The notes under the pieces are model-generated. The model saw only the letters and a program-made list of their open reading frames with translations, was not told the origin of the DNA and made no database searches. The translations under genes were made by a program, and so were the position numbers. A DNA stretch of 64,000 nt from IMG/VR virus record IMGVR_UViG_3300033141_004862, positions 1-64,000 of that record; one strand, 5' to 3'. This stretch comes from a virus. Position 1 is the first letter of the stretch. Each line of letters starts with the position of its first letter. This document shows positions 53,483 through 61,143 of this stretch, one piece after another.

Positions 53483-53843
53483 CTCGGCCCATTTTTGCCG
53501 GGGCATCAAGGGAGCCGAGGCCCAGCTCCACGGGCATACGTGGCACGTCGAAGTGACATTTACGAGGGACGATGTTGACGAACTGGGCATGATCGCCCAT
53601 CCGCGCGATCTGCAACGGGCCATCGTGCGGATAATTGCACCGTTTGAGCACGACACCATCAACAAGTACGAGCCGTTCGATGAGGTCAGCCCAACTCCAT
53701 GGACGGTCGCTCGATACATTTTCGAAGGCGTCGAGGAGACTCTGAAGCAGGGAGCGCCGGATGGCCTGGAAGTCCGTGCGGTGAAGGTGAGTGCAGGTGG
53801 GGACGAGGCGGTTTATGTTCCTGACCAAGATGATATGAACTGA
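53451..53843 (+). CDS. 6-pyruvoyltetrahydropterin synthase / QueD-like enzyme
   Basis: 130 residues. Zinc ligands: H14 in FDSAH, H27 and H29 in LHGH; EHDTIN resembles the catalytic Asp/His region. The Cys that precedes HGH by four positions in QueD is Glu (E23) here, and the PTxE motif reads SPTPW. Glu replacement is known in the PTPS-III branch that works in folate synthesis. Could act in deazaguanine or pterin chemistry, but no partner genes are in the window. Confidence 0.75.
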   Translation: MYVARVTAAFDSAHFCRGIKGAEAQLHGHTWHVEVTFTRDDVDELGMIAHPRDLQRAIVRIIAPFEHDTINKYEPFDEVSPTPWTVARYIFEGVEETLKQGAPDGLEVRAVKVSAGGDEAVYVPDQDDMN

Positions 53844-53887
53844 GAACGGCCCTTCGAGTCTTTGGGATTTGGGCGCGGAAAAAGTCG

Positions 53888-53916
53888 TTGACAATGGAAA
53901 TTGTAGCTAGTAGGCT
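53888..53916 (+). promoter_or_regulatory. Promoter-like element before the portal gene
   Basis: TTGACA (53888-53893) in GTTGACAATGGAAAT, a block shared with 61093-61107 before the protease gene. A -10 at 17 bases (TAGGCT) is poor. The 53844-53971 gap holds no gene. Confidence 0.45.
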
Positions 53917-53971
53917 TTGTTGAGAGGGCTTGCTTCGGGTGCAGGTGTGGACTCTCGTTTAGGAGGAATTG

Positions 53972-55585
53972 ATGGAGAACGTGACTCAGAAGCTAAGCCT
54001 GATCCAGAAGGTCACGCGCCTTTTCAAAAAGGTCACGCCTGAGCATCTGAGAAGTCTCATCACGACCGAGCGGGAAACATATCGCTGGGAGGACGCAAAA
54101 CTTTTCGATCCGCGTCCCGATAGACTCTCCAAATACGACGACTACGACTCCATGGACAATGACATTGTGGAGATCTCTTCTGCCCTCGACCTCCACGCAG
54201 ACTTCATCACGTCAGTTGGAGACGAGGTTTATGACATCGAGTTTGGCGAGGAGAGGCGCGAACGCGAAGCTGAGATCGTTGAGGAGCTGGAGAACCGGCT
54301 CGAGCTGAAGCCCCGTACATGGTTCATTGCGCGGAACATCATCAAGTACGGAGACGCCTTCTACGAGGTGGTCGCCGCGCCGATGATGATTGTCAAGCTG
54401 AAGTTCCTGCCGCAGGACGAGATCTTCCTGAATTACACCAAGGAAGGAAGAATCGACAATGACATCCCGTGGGTTCAGCGAGACAGGGAGATGATGCAGA
54501 TAGTCGCAGAGTTCGCCCCCTGGGAAATCGTGCATTTCAAGGTCGGCGAGGAAGATTACGGCGTCAACTATTCGCTGTTAGCCAAGATGCGCAGGACGTT
54601 TCGAATCTTGCGGATGCTGGAGGACACTCTAATCGTCACCAGGGTAACAAGGGCGAATCAACGGGGCGTTCACAAGGTTGATGTCACGGGCATGGGGGAA
54701 CTGGAAGCGGCACGGTTCATACGTCGTTTGAAAATCATCAATCGTCGCAAAAAGTATTTCGACTCGTCTGGTAAACTCAAGACGGAACTCGATCCGCTCA
54801 ACCAGCAGGAGGACATCTTCATACCGGTACGGAAAGGAGGCGCAAACTCCGACTACACGGTCGTTGGTGGCGAGCGTCACCTGGGGAAAATCGAGGATGT
54901 GGAACATTTCCACAACAAGCTCTTCGCTGGTACGAAGGTGCCGAAAGCGTATCTTGGGTTTGAGCGGGATGTCAATGCAAAGGCGACGTTGATGCAGCAG
55001 AACGTCGCCTTTACCCGGGCCGTCAAGCGCAGTCGTCAAGCCCTGTCGCGGGGATTGAAGAAAATCTACAAGACGGAGTTTCTCCTCCGGGGCGTCGATC
55101 CCAACTCGTTCTCGTGGAAGATAAAGTTTCCCGCACTCGGCGAGGCGGACGAGGAGGCACGGTGGCAAATTGAAAAGCTCAAGGCTGAGTGTGTCAAGAT
55201 CTACGGCGAGGTTGGCATGTTACTCCCGGTGGAGTGGATCGTCAAGAAGCTGTTTATGAATCTGTCTGCGCAGGAGGCCGAGACCTTACTTGACATGATG
55301 GGAGCGGAGGACCAGCCCACGACGAAGCCAGCTCCGAAGGCCACCCCCGCCCCGAAGCCCCAACCTACTGGCGGAGAGCCGGAGCCGAAGAAGCCCGACG
55401 TTGACCCGCAGAAATCGAGAGGTAGAGGAAGGGAAGGTGGAGAGGTTCGAGGTGCGCTCACCGATTCGGAACTCGATGACGTTTTGAGGCGGATCGAGGC
55501 AGACGACCACCTTCAAAATCTCATTCGAGAGGGCGAAAAAGCGATAAAGGCCAGGTTGCAAGGTAGGCGATACGAGTATTACTAA
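53972..55585 (+). CDS. Portal protein, T4 gp20-like
   Basis: 537 residues. MDNDIVEISSALDLHADFIT at the start, RNIIKYGDAFYEV, PWEIVHFKV and GLLAKMRRTFR-type segments, then IPVRKGG and KVPKAYLGFERDVNAKATL are typical of gp20-family portals. Forms the dodecameric DNA gate and docks the terminase. The Pro/Lys-rich linker (about 440-485) is unusual. ATG 53972 with AGGAGG; TTG 53969 rejected. Confidence 0.88.
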   Translation: MENVTQKLSLIQKVTRLFKKVTPEHLRSLITTERETYRWEDAKLFDPRPDRLSKYDDYDSMDNDIVEISSALDLHADFITSVGDEVYDIEFGEERREREAEIVEELENRLELKPRTWFIARNIIKYGDAFYEVVAAPMMIVKLKFLPQDEIFLNYTKEGRIDNDIPWVQRDREMMQIVAEFAPWEIVHFKVGEEDYGVNYSLLAKMRRTFRILRMLEDTLIVTRVTRANQRGVHKVDVTGMGELEAARFIRRLKIINRRKKYFDSSGKLKTELDPLNQQEDIFIPVRKGGANSDYTVVGGERHLGKIEDVEHFHNKLFAGTKVPKAYLGFERDVNAKATLMQQNVAFTRAVKRSRQALSRGLKKIYKTEFLLRGVDPNSFSWKIKFPALGEADEEARWQIEKLKAECVKIYGEVGMLLPVEWIVKKLFMNLSAQEAETLLDMMGAEDQPTTKPAPKATPAPKPQPTGGEPEPKKPDVDPQKSRGRGREGGEVRGALTDSELDDVLRRIEADDHLQNLIREGEKAIKARLQGRRYEYY

Positions 55586-55598
55586 AGGGAGGCGCGTT

Positions 55599-55820
55599 TT
55601 GAGCAAGATCAGAAAGAAGATCGCATCTGCTGGAGGACGCCGTTATCTCGCAACCGCAATCTGGGCCGTGTTGGTGAATACGGTGTTCTACATCACTCTG
55701 TTCCAAGGCAAGGATTTGTCGTGGTGGGCCGAATACGTGAAGTGGCACACCTACGCTCTCGGTTTCGTCACAGGTGCACTGACAGTCACAGATGTCGTTT
55801 TGAAGAAGAAGGAGAGTTAA
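55599..55820 (+). CDS. Small membrane protein, holin-like (TTG start)
   Basis: 73 residues, two transmembrane helices (about 16-36 and 46-66) with a basic N-terminus and Lys-rich C-terminus: holin-type topology. TTG start with AAGGGAGG. Function by topology only. Confidence 0.55.
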   Translation: MSKIRKKIASAGGRRYLATAIWAVLVNTVFYITLFQGKDLSWWAEYVKWHTYALGFVTGALTVTDVVLKKKES

Positions 55821-55821
55821 G

Positions 55822-56247
55822 GTGCCGATATCCAAGGAGCTATCGTACATCATGGCTGGAGGGATCGGATTCCTTTTGCTCAAGGAGGCGATCGCATTCA
55901 TCAGATGGGCCGTGGAGAAGTTGGGAACAAAAAACAATCCGGGGCCTTCGCCCGTTCCCAGAGGCATGTCGGAGAGGGAGATGCTGTCATCGATTCTTGC
56001 GAAGCTTGATAAGGTGGACAGGTGCGTGGGACAGCTAAAGGTGGAGTTTGCGGCGCATAAGACCACACTCTCCTTTTTGTCTGAACAGGCGAAGAACAAC
56101 TCCTTGGGCATTCGAGATACGGCGAACAGGCTGAGCGAGATTGGAAAGGAATGCGCTACAAGATTAGCCACTTGCTCGGCTAGGTTCGACAGCATGGAGA
56201 GGGAGGTACGTAAAACGAGGCGAAGGAAATCGAAGGCGGAGACGTAG
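55822..56247 (+). CDS. Membrane-anchored coiled-coil protein (GTG start)
   Basis: 141 residues: transmembrane helix (about 9-30), Pro-rich linker, then a coiled coil (60-135). GTG after AAGGAGAGTTAAG. Could be a spanin or tail-fibre accessory; unknown. Confidence 0.55.
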   Translation: MPISKELSYIMAGGIGFLLLKEAIAFIRWAVEKLGTKNNPGPSPVPRGMSEREMLSSILAKLDKVDRCVGQLKVEFAAHKTTLSFLSEQAKNNSLGIRDTANRLSEIGKECATRLATCSARFDSMEREVRKTRRRKSKAET

Positions 56248-56256
56248 GAGTGGACA

Positions 56257-56472
56257 TTGGCAATCATAACCTGGTGGAAAATCATGGTCGTAACCTACGC
56301 TATTTTAGAAGTTATGAATCCAAAAAATTTCATTCATAACCTGGTGGTCGTTGACGACACATATCGATCGTTGCGTATAAGCAGGGTGTTCAGGAATCGA
56401 TTTGCCGGATTCAGAAAGGAACAGAGGAAAATACTCGACCACCTTCACTGGCATATTATCCTGAGGTCGTGA
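56257..56472 (+). CDS. Possible small protein overlapping repeat copy 1
   Basis: 71 residues from TTG 56257 (GTAGGAG upstream). The first 30 residues are the translation of the repeat, and the same frame is also open in copies 2 and 3, so it may be an accident of the repeat. Confidence 0.25.
   Translation: MAIITWWKIMVVTYAILEVMNPKNFIHNLVVVDDTYRSLRISRVFRNRFAGFRKEQRKILDHLHWHIILRS
56264..56347 (+). repeat. Late-region intergenic repeat, copy 1
   Basis: TCATAACCTGGTGG, then CGTAACCTACG, GTTATGAATCC and TTTCATTCATAACCTGGTGG. About 84 bp, roughly 85-90 percent like copies 2 and 3 by eye. Confidence 0.9.
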
Positions 56473-56485
56473 ACGGAGGTAATTG

Positions 56486-56773
56486 ATGGCTAACTTAAAG
56501 GCGACTGACTTTGAGGAGCAGGGAACGATGACGTATACGGGCGGCTGGACCTGTCCGTACTGTGCGCAGTGGGTGCCTGCGGGTACGTTGCACGATTGTC
56601 ATTGGTTTCCACCGACGACCACGTGGCTATATGAGGGGTCTAGTTCGGAAAGTGCCGCGCCGAAGGCGCTTCGCCTGCTTATGCGTCTCTTTGAGGAAGG
56701 AATTATCCCCTTTCCTGAGTCTTTTGAGGAGTTCAAACGGATTCTGGAAATCCTAGAGTCGGAGATGACTTGA
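56486..56773 (+). CDS. Small zinc-finger protein
   Basis: 95 residues. WTCPYCAQWVPAGTLHDCHW is a single zinc finger; the C-terminal half is helical. ACGGAGG before the ATG at 56486. Structural-region accessory; unknown. Confidence 0.55.
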   Translation: MANLKATDFEEQGTMTYTGGWTCPYCAQWVPAGTLHDCHWFPPTTTWLYEGSSSESAAPKALRLLMRLFEEGIIPFPESFEEFKRILEILESEMT

Positions 56774-56985
56774 TGCCTAAAGATACGGAAATACAGAAGT
56801 CGCTCGTCAACTTAAAGAGGAAGTATGAGGTGGTGGAGGAGAGGATTGCAAGGATTCAAGAACGTTACGATCGCATAGTCGCGCATATGAAGAATCTCCA
56901 TGCGCAGAAACGCAATCTTGAGAATGCCATTGAAGCACTCGAGAAAACGCTTTGCGAACAGGACAAGGAGCGCGACGTTGAGTGA
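56773..56985 (+). CDS. Small coiled-coil protein
   Basis: 70 residues, one continuous coiled coil. Its start overlaps the upstream stop. Unknown. Confidence 0.55.
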   Translation: MPKDTEIQKSLVNLKRKYEVVEERIARIQERYDRIVAHMKNLHAQKRNLENAIEALEKTLCEQDKERDVE

Positions 56986-57011
56986 CGGTTGGCGGGAAGG
57001 AGGCCGAAATT

Positions 57012-57104
57012 TTTCACTCATAACCTGGCGGAAAATCATGGCCGTAACCTACGTTATGTTAGAAGTTATGAATCCAAAAATTTCACTCATAACCTGACGG
57101 GTGA
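57012..57104 (+). repeat. Late-region intergenic repeat, copy 2
   Basis: TTTCACTCATAACCTGGCGG, CGTAACCTACGTTATG, GTTATGAATCC, then TTTCACTCATAACCTGACGG. Ends 30 bases before the next gene. Confidence 0.92.
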
Positions 57105-57134
57105 TGGTGAGAAAATTCAAGATCGGAGGAAAGA

Positions 57135-58121
57135 ATGGGAATGGAGCAAAAAGTTAGATGCGAATGTATCAAATGCGGGTGGCAGGTGAGCGTTGAAGGA
57201 CACTGTGCTGATATCAAGTGCGATAAATGCGGAGGGACGATGAGGAGAGTTGAGAGGCCCGGACCTGGGCGGGAGCAGCGACAACGGGTAACCTCGGTGG
57301 GCGGTATTCCCGTCTCTTACAAACCTTGGGGAAAGGTCATCAAGAGCAGGCTCCCCGCCGCTTGCTTTCTGGTGGTTGGCGATCCGCAGAAGAAGACAAC
57401 ATGGAAGTTGCCGTACCGCGAGGGAGCTGGAGGCATCGATCCCAAAACGAAAATGTACCGGAAGGCCGGACCGATAAACTACCACGGCGTAAGGGCTGCC
57501 ATCGCTGCGATCGCAGGGGCGAGGACAGGCAAGCCGATGAGGATACCCGCTGCGGCGAGGAAGAAGATTGACAGAATTGCGAAGGCCCTGGGCTTGGGAG
57601 AGGAATTCATCGAGGAGATGACGCCCTATGAATTCTTGTACGAGGTTGGATGGGAAAACCCTGGGGATTTCTTCGAGCCAGGAATCGACCCAGGCTCGAA
57701 AACTGCGAAGTACTATCGCGTGCGACAGAGACCTCCAGGGCAGTTCTCCAGATTCAGGATGAAGCCTTTCGGAAAGCCAGGCTCTGGCATCATGGTCGTC
57801 TACGGATTTCACAAGAAGCAGAAGAAGATGCTGGTTCAGTCTATTCTCTTCGACAAGCGGAAGTGGACGCCCGACAAAATTCGAGCCTGGATCAAAAAGC
57901 ACGGATTCAGGGTGATGGGCGAGGTCAAAACGTTGGCTCAGGTGTCGTCTGCGATTCGTAAGCTCTTCAATTACCGTGTGTCTTTGATAGAGGAATGGCG
58001 AAACTACTATCTCAAGGCGTTGGAACTCGACAAGCCTGATCCAACAGTCTGGGCGTGGTTTCAATTCGAGAAACGATGGATGAAGCTGTCAACGGGACGC
58101 TGGGTGCGGCGCCTGGGCTAA
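57135..58121 (+). CDS. Phage head-region protein with zinc ribbon
   Basis: 328 residues. N-terminal zinc ribbon (CECIKCGW ... CDKCGG), then a domain with LPAACFLVVGD...KLPYREG...HGVRAAIAAIAGARTG, the pattern of XkdF-type phage structural proteins in which a LPxxxF...KLPxxD...HVRAAxAR block recurs. The C-terminal 150 residues are unassigned. GGAGGAAAG ribosome site just after repeat copy 2. Confidence 0.6.
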   Translation: MGMEQKVRCECIKCGWQVSVEGHCADIKCDKCGGTMRRVERPGPGREQRQRVTSVGGIPVSYKPWGKVIKSRLPAACFLVVGDPQKKTTWKLPYREGAGGIDPKTKMYRKAGPINYHGVRAAIAAIAGARTGKPMRIPAAARKKIDRIAKALGLGEEFIEEMTPYEFLYEVGWENPGDFFEPGIDPGSKTAKYYRVRQRPPGQFSRFRMKPFGKPGSGIMVVYGFHKKQKKMLVQSILFDKRKWTPDKIRAWIKKHGFRVMGEVKTLAQVSSAIRKLFNYRVSLIEEWRNYYLKALELDKPDPTVWAWFQFEKRWMKLSTGRWVRRLG

Positions 58122-59158
58122 GCACCCTCGACCTACTAGTCCTCAACGAGTCGGCGAAGTCTATCACGACGAAGGTTAAAGATCTCGACCCAGAACGTGA
58201 CATATTCACAACGGCTCATGGTAGCGTCGGTGGGTTCGACTTGGGGGCACACCGTTCCTCGATAGCTCAGTACAGCTCCCTACGGCGGCGATTTGACAGG
58301 GAGTTGAAGGGGATCCTTGCCGACTTCCAGGCAGGAAAGATAGACCACCGTCAGGCGCTCCTCAAATTCCGCAACACCGCGACAACTACCTACAGGTCGG
58401 CGTTCAGACTCGGAGCCATGCGTGCGGGCAACCCTTACTATAAAGACATCGGACTCACAGCAGTCGATGCCAAATTTGCTGTGGCGGCAAGGCGGGCCGA
58501 GGAGAGGTTTTTCAATAGGTTCCTTACCCAGACTGCCAGGGGCACGAGCCGTCTCGACCCAATGACCAGGGTCAGTAACTACGCAAAGTCCCTCGACGCC
58601 CAGTTCTGGAATGGCTACGTTGCAGGCTCGCCCGAGACTGTGCAAATCCATTGGGAGCTGGGCTTGCCTTCAGGTGACCATTGCGGAGATTGCGAGGAAA
58701 TCGCAGCCCACTCCCCTTACAACAGAAACACCCTGCCCACCGTTCCGAGGGCCGGAGACACCCAATGTCTGCACCAGTGTTACTGCCAGCTTGTAACATA
58801 TGTGCCGGGGACGGGACAGGTGGGCAGGAGAATCTCTCGCACGGGCCTCGAGAAGTCGACGGTGATAGTGCGAACCGTTGACGGCCTGGAGGTTGACCAG
58901 GCGATTGCAAACCTCTTTGACGACTTGTACGACCAGCTCTATGTGTTGCGTGCGAAGATTGCTCTTACGAGGGGAGCCGAACAAGCGAAATTCATCGCTC
59001 AACGTCGTGTGCTCAATGCCGAGATTATCAAGCTGGCTAAGGCGTACAACGTGAGGGTCGTGCCGCGATTCTCTGTTGAGGACGTTATCAAGATAGCAGA
59101 ATCTTTGAAATCGAAAGGCTACGACATCGTTAAAGGAGTTTGGTTGTGCCCATCATAA
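58076..59158 (+). CDS. Head morphogenesis (Mu gpF-like) protein
   Basis: 360 residues. Central segment SGDHCGDCEEIAAHSPYNRN...PRAGDTQCLHQCYCQL is the Cys/His-rich core of Mu F-type minor head proteins. N-terminal helices fit the portal-binding region. ATG 58076 overlaps the upstream gene. Capsid assembly or DNA ejection. Confidence 0.75.
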   Translation: MDEAVNGTLGAAPGLSTLDLLVLNESAKSITTKVKDLDPERDIFTTAHGSVGGFDLGAHRSSIAQYSSLRRRFDRELKGILADFQAGKIDHRQALLKFRNTATTTYRSAFRLGAMRAGNPYYKDIGLTAVDAKFAVAARRAEERFFNRFLTQTARGTSRLDPMTRVSNYAKSLDAQFWNGYVAGSPETVQIHWELGLPSGDHCGDCEEIAAHSPYNRNTLPTVPRAGDTQCLHQCYCQLVTYVPGTGQVGRRISRTGLEKSTVIVRTVDGLEVDQAIANLFDDLYDQLYVLRAKIALTRGAEQAKFIAQRRVLNAEIIKLAKAYNVRVVPRFSVEDVIKIAESLKSKGYDIVKGVWLCPS

Positions 59159-59967
59159 GAGAGGTAAAGCGCCCATCCCTGAGCCGTATTCAGCAGTACA
59201 AGGTGTTGGGCCCTTGCCTTAAACCGGGCGCGGAAATCTGGACGGTTGAAGGGAAACGGCTTTTCGTGGGCACCGTCGAGAAGGTTGAGAAAGGAAAAGG
59301 CGTCTATATAAGGCGTGCTGATGGGACGGTTTTCCGAACTCCCTCGCGAACTATAATGATGGCAGAGCCCGATGAGTTGATGAAGGCTGCAATGCGGAGC
59401 GTTGAGGAGTTTGACTTGGATATCATGCCGGGAATTGAATCTTGGATGGCAGAAGACCCGAAGTTTCGGCAACAACTTGCGGATCGCATTTATGACACAT
59501 ACCAACGGCATTTGAAACGCCTCCCCAAAGAGCACACGGGCCTGATTAGGGAGTGGAAGCTCTGCACCCAATCCGACTTTCGAAAGCTAGCTAACGTGCC
59601 TCCCGGCAGGGAAATAGCCGGTCTCTATGACCCATTTACTCGGACGCTCGCTCTGCTCGGAGTTGAGGAGGACACTTCGGGATTCGTTGTCTTCCACGAG
59701 GTGGGACACGCTGTGTGGCACGAAATTTTGACGGATGTCGATCGGAAGAAAATTGAGAAATGGTGGAAGCGTAGCAAGGCGTTTTCCAAAGGGGAAGGGC
59801 CGAGCTTTCCTTATCCCACATTTTACTCGTTAAACAGCCCCAACGAGTACTTTGCCGAATGTTATTCCATGTGGTGGTCTGGGCGAACGGATAGGGTGGC
59901 TCCGGAGGTGCGTAGCTGGTTCGACCGTAAGTTCGGACGGTATAAAAAGGCGGGAGGTCGCTCATGA
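59146..59967 (+). CDS. Zinc metallopeptidase in the head region (GTG start)
   Basis: 273 residues. VVFHEVGHAVWHE (HExxH) and, about 60 residues on, PNEYFAECYSMWW whose Glu is the likely third ligand: a gluzincin arrangement. N-terminal domain about 1-85 is beta-rich. Adjacent to the Mu F-like gene; such metallopeptidase domains often accompany MuF-type proteins. GTG 59146 is seven bases after AAAGGAG. Confidence 0.7.
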   Translation: MPIIREVKRPSLSRIQQYKVLGPCLKPGAEIWTVEGKRLFVGTVEKVEKGKGVYIRRADGTVFRTPSRTIMMAEPDELMKAAMRSVEEFDLDIMPGIESWMAEDPKFRQQLADRIYDTYQRHLKRLPKEHTGLIREWKLCTQSDFRKLANVPPGREIAGLYDPFTRTLALLGVEEDTSGFVVFHEVGHAVWHEILTDVDRKKIEKWWKRSKAFSKGEGPSFPYPTFYSLNSPNEYFAECYSMWWSGRTDRVAPEVRSWFDRKFGRYKKAGGRS

Positions 59968-60227
59968 CGATACTTTCAAAATCGGGCAAGGTTCTGTACG
60001 GGAGTGGCGACCCCCAGTTTACGGTCTCACTCACTTTTTGGAACGCCCTGCGTAGGAAGAGGGTCAGGTATCGAACTGGGCGGTATAGGTCGGGTGTGTG
60101 GATGACCGAAGTCCGTGTCTTAGACATAGATGCTGACGGCTTCGAAACAGTTTTCAAGCAACTAGCTTCTTCCGAGATGGGTCGGGACCTCCTTTCGGGG
60201 AGACGTTCTGTGCCGAAAATTCTGTAG
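59964..60227 (+). CDS. Hypothetical basic protein
   Basis: 87 residues, basic N-terminal half, ATGA overlap with the metallopeptidase gene. Not recognised. Confidence 0.5.
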   Translation: MTILSKSGKVLYGSGDPQFTVSLTFWNALRRKRVRYRTGRYRSGVWMTEVRVLDIDADGFETVFKQLASSEMGRDLLSGRRSVPKIL

Positions 60228-60237
60228 GAGGCGAAAG

Positions 60238-60331
60238 TTTCACTCATAACCAGACGGAAAATCGCGGTCGTAACTTACGTTATGTTAGAAGTTATGAATC
60301 CAAAAAATTTCACTCATAACCTGGCGGGTGA
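60238..60331 (+). repeat. Late-region intergenic repeat, copy 3
   Basis: TTTCACTCATAACCAGACGG, CGTAACTTACGTTATG, GTTATGAATCC, TTTCACTCATAACCTGGCGG. Ends 20 bases before the GTG of the next gene. Confidence 0.92.
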
Positions 60332-60351
60332 AAATCGAAGGGAGGTGCCGA

Positions 60352-61083
60352 GTGAAGATAGGAATTAAGACGATCCTTACTTACACGGCGTTGGTCGTGT
60401 TGGTAGTGGTGGTGGTACTTTGGTGGTTCGAACGAGGAAAAGCCAACAAGTGGTACAGCCTCTATCAGGAGCGAGACAAGGAGGCGGTGGAAGCTAAGAA
60501 GGCTCTGGACGACCTGGAGGATTCAGCGACGAGGCAGATATTCGACTTGGAAGCCGAGATTGAAAAGGAGAAGGCGAAAAGAGTCGAAGCCGAGGGAAGG
60601 ATTGAGATTTTGGAGGCCGAGAAGGTCACACTTAAAACGCGACTCATTCAGGCACAGAAGGCCATCAAAGCCGCCCCCGCCAACTACATTGTCGTCGAGA
60701 TAGGCAAGCGAATCGGCGAGGACGAGATTACGTTTACACTCTCTGGTCATTTCCGCCTGACACGCGTTGGTGCAAACAACACGTTGTTTAGATTCAAGAC
60801 AGGCGAGTACTTTGAGACCGCGTTCCGGAAGCAAGAGGAGATATCGAAGGAGCAGGCAAAGGTCATTGCCGGGTTTGAAAAAGTGGAGTTCAACTTGCGC
60901 AAGGAGTTGAGGATAAAGGACGAGACGCTGAACGCCTGTAAAGAGGCATTGGTTAAGAGAGAGGAGGCTGAGGCTACACTTCATCGAGCTTTCAAAGCAA
61001 AAGAATGGCAGAGGCGAGGTGAAGGTTTCCTAGCTGGCGGTTTGGTCGTAGCGGTGCTGGGGAAACTGTTAGGCGTTTTTTAG
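60352..61083 (+). CDS. Membrane-anchored coiled-coil protein (GTG start)
   Basis: 243 residues: N-terminal transmembrane helix (about 8-26), long coiled coil (35-105 and 165-215), and a hydrophobic C-terminal helix. GGGAGG six bases before the GTG. Not recognised. Confidence 0.55.
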   Translation: MKIGIKTILTYTALVVLVVVVVLWWFERGKANKWYSLYQERDKEAVEAKKALDDLEDSATRQIFDLEAEIEKEKAKRVEAEGRIEILEAEKVTLKTRLIQAQKAIKAAPANYIVVEIGKRIGEDEITFTLSGHFRLTRVGANNTLFRFKTGEYFETAFRKQEEISKEQAKVIAGFEKVEFNLRKELRIKDETLNACKEALVKREEAEATLHRAFKAKEWQRRGEGFLAGGLVVAVLGKLLGVF

Positions 61084-61093
61084 GAGAAAGGGG

Positions 61094-61128
61094 TTGACAA
61101 TGGAAATGAGATAGGTTGCAATTCTAAT
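61094..61128 (+). promoter_or_regulatory. Composite promoter before protease/scaffold
   Basis: TTGACAATGGAAATG (61094-61108) as before the portal gene, then GGTTGCAATTCTAAT (61114-61128), two changes from the two-part promoter's second box. Both late and middle signals may meet here. Confidence 0.5.
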
Positions 61129-61143
61129 CGAAGGAGGCTCTGT

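Noticed and set aside
56257-60331. The three-copy repeat as a CRISPR-like or transposon element
   Set aside because: Spacing is irregular (0.7 and 3.2 kb), genes lie between the copies, and there is no transposase or target duplication.
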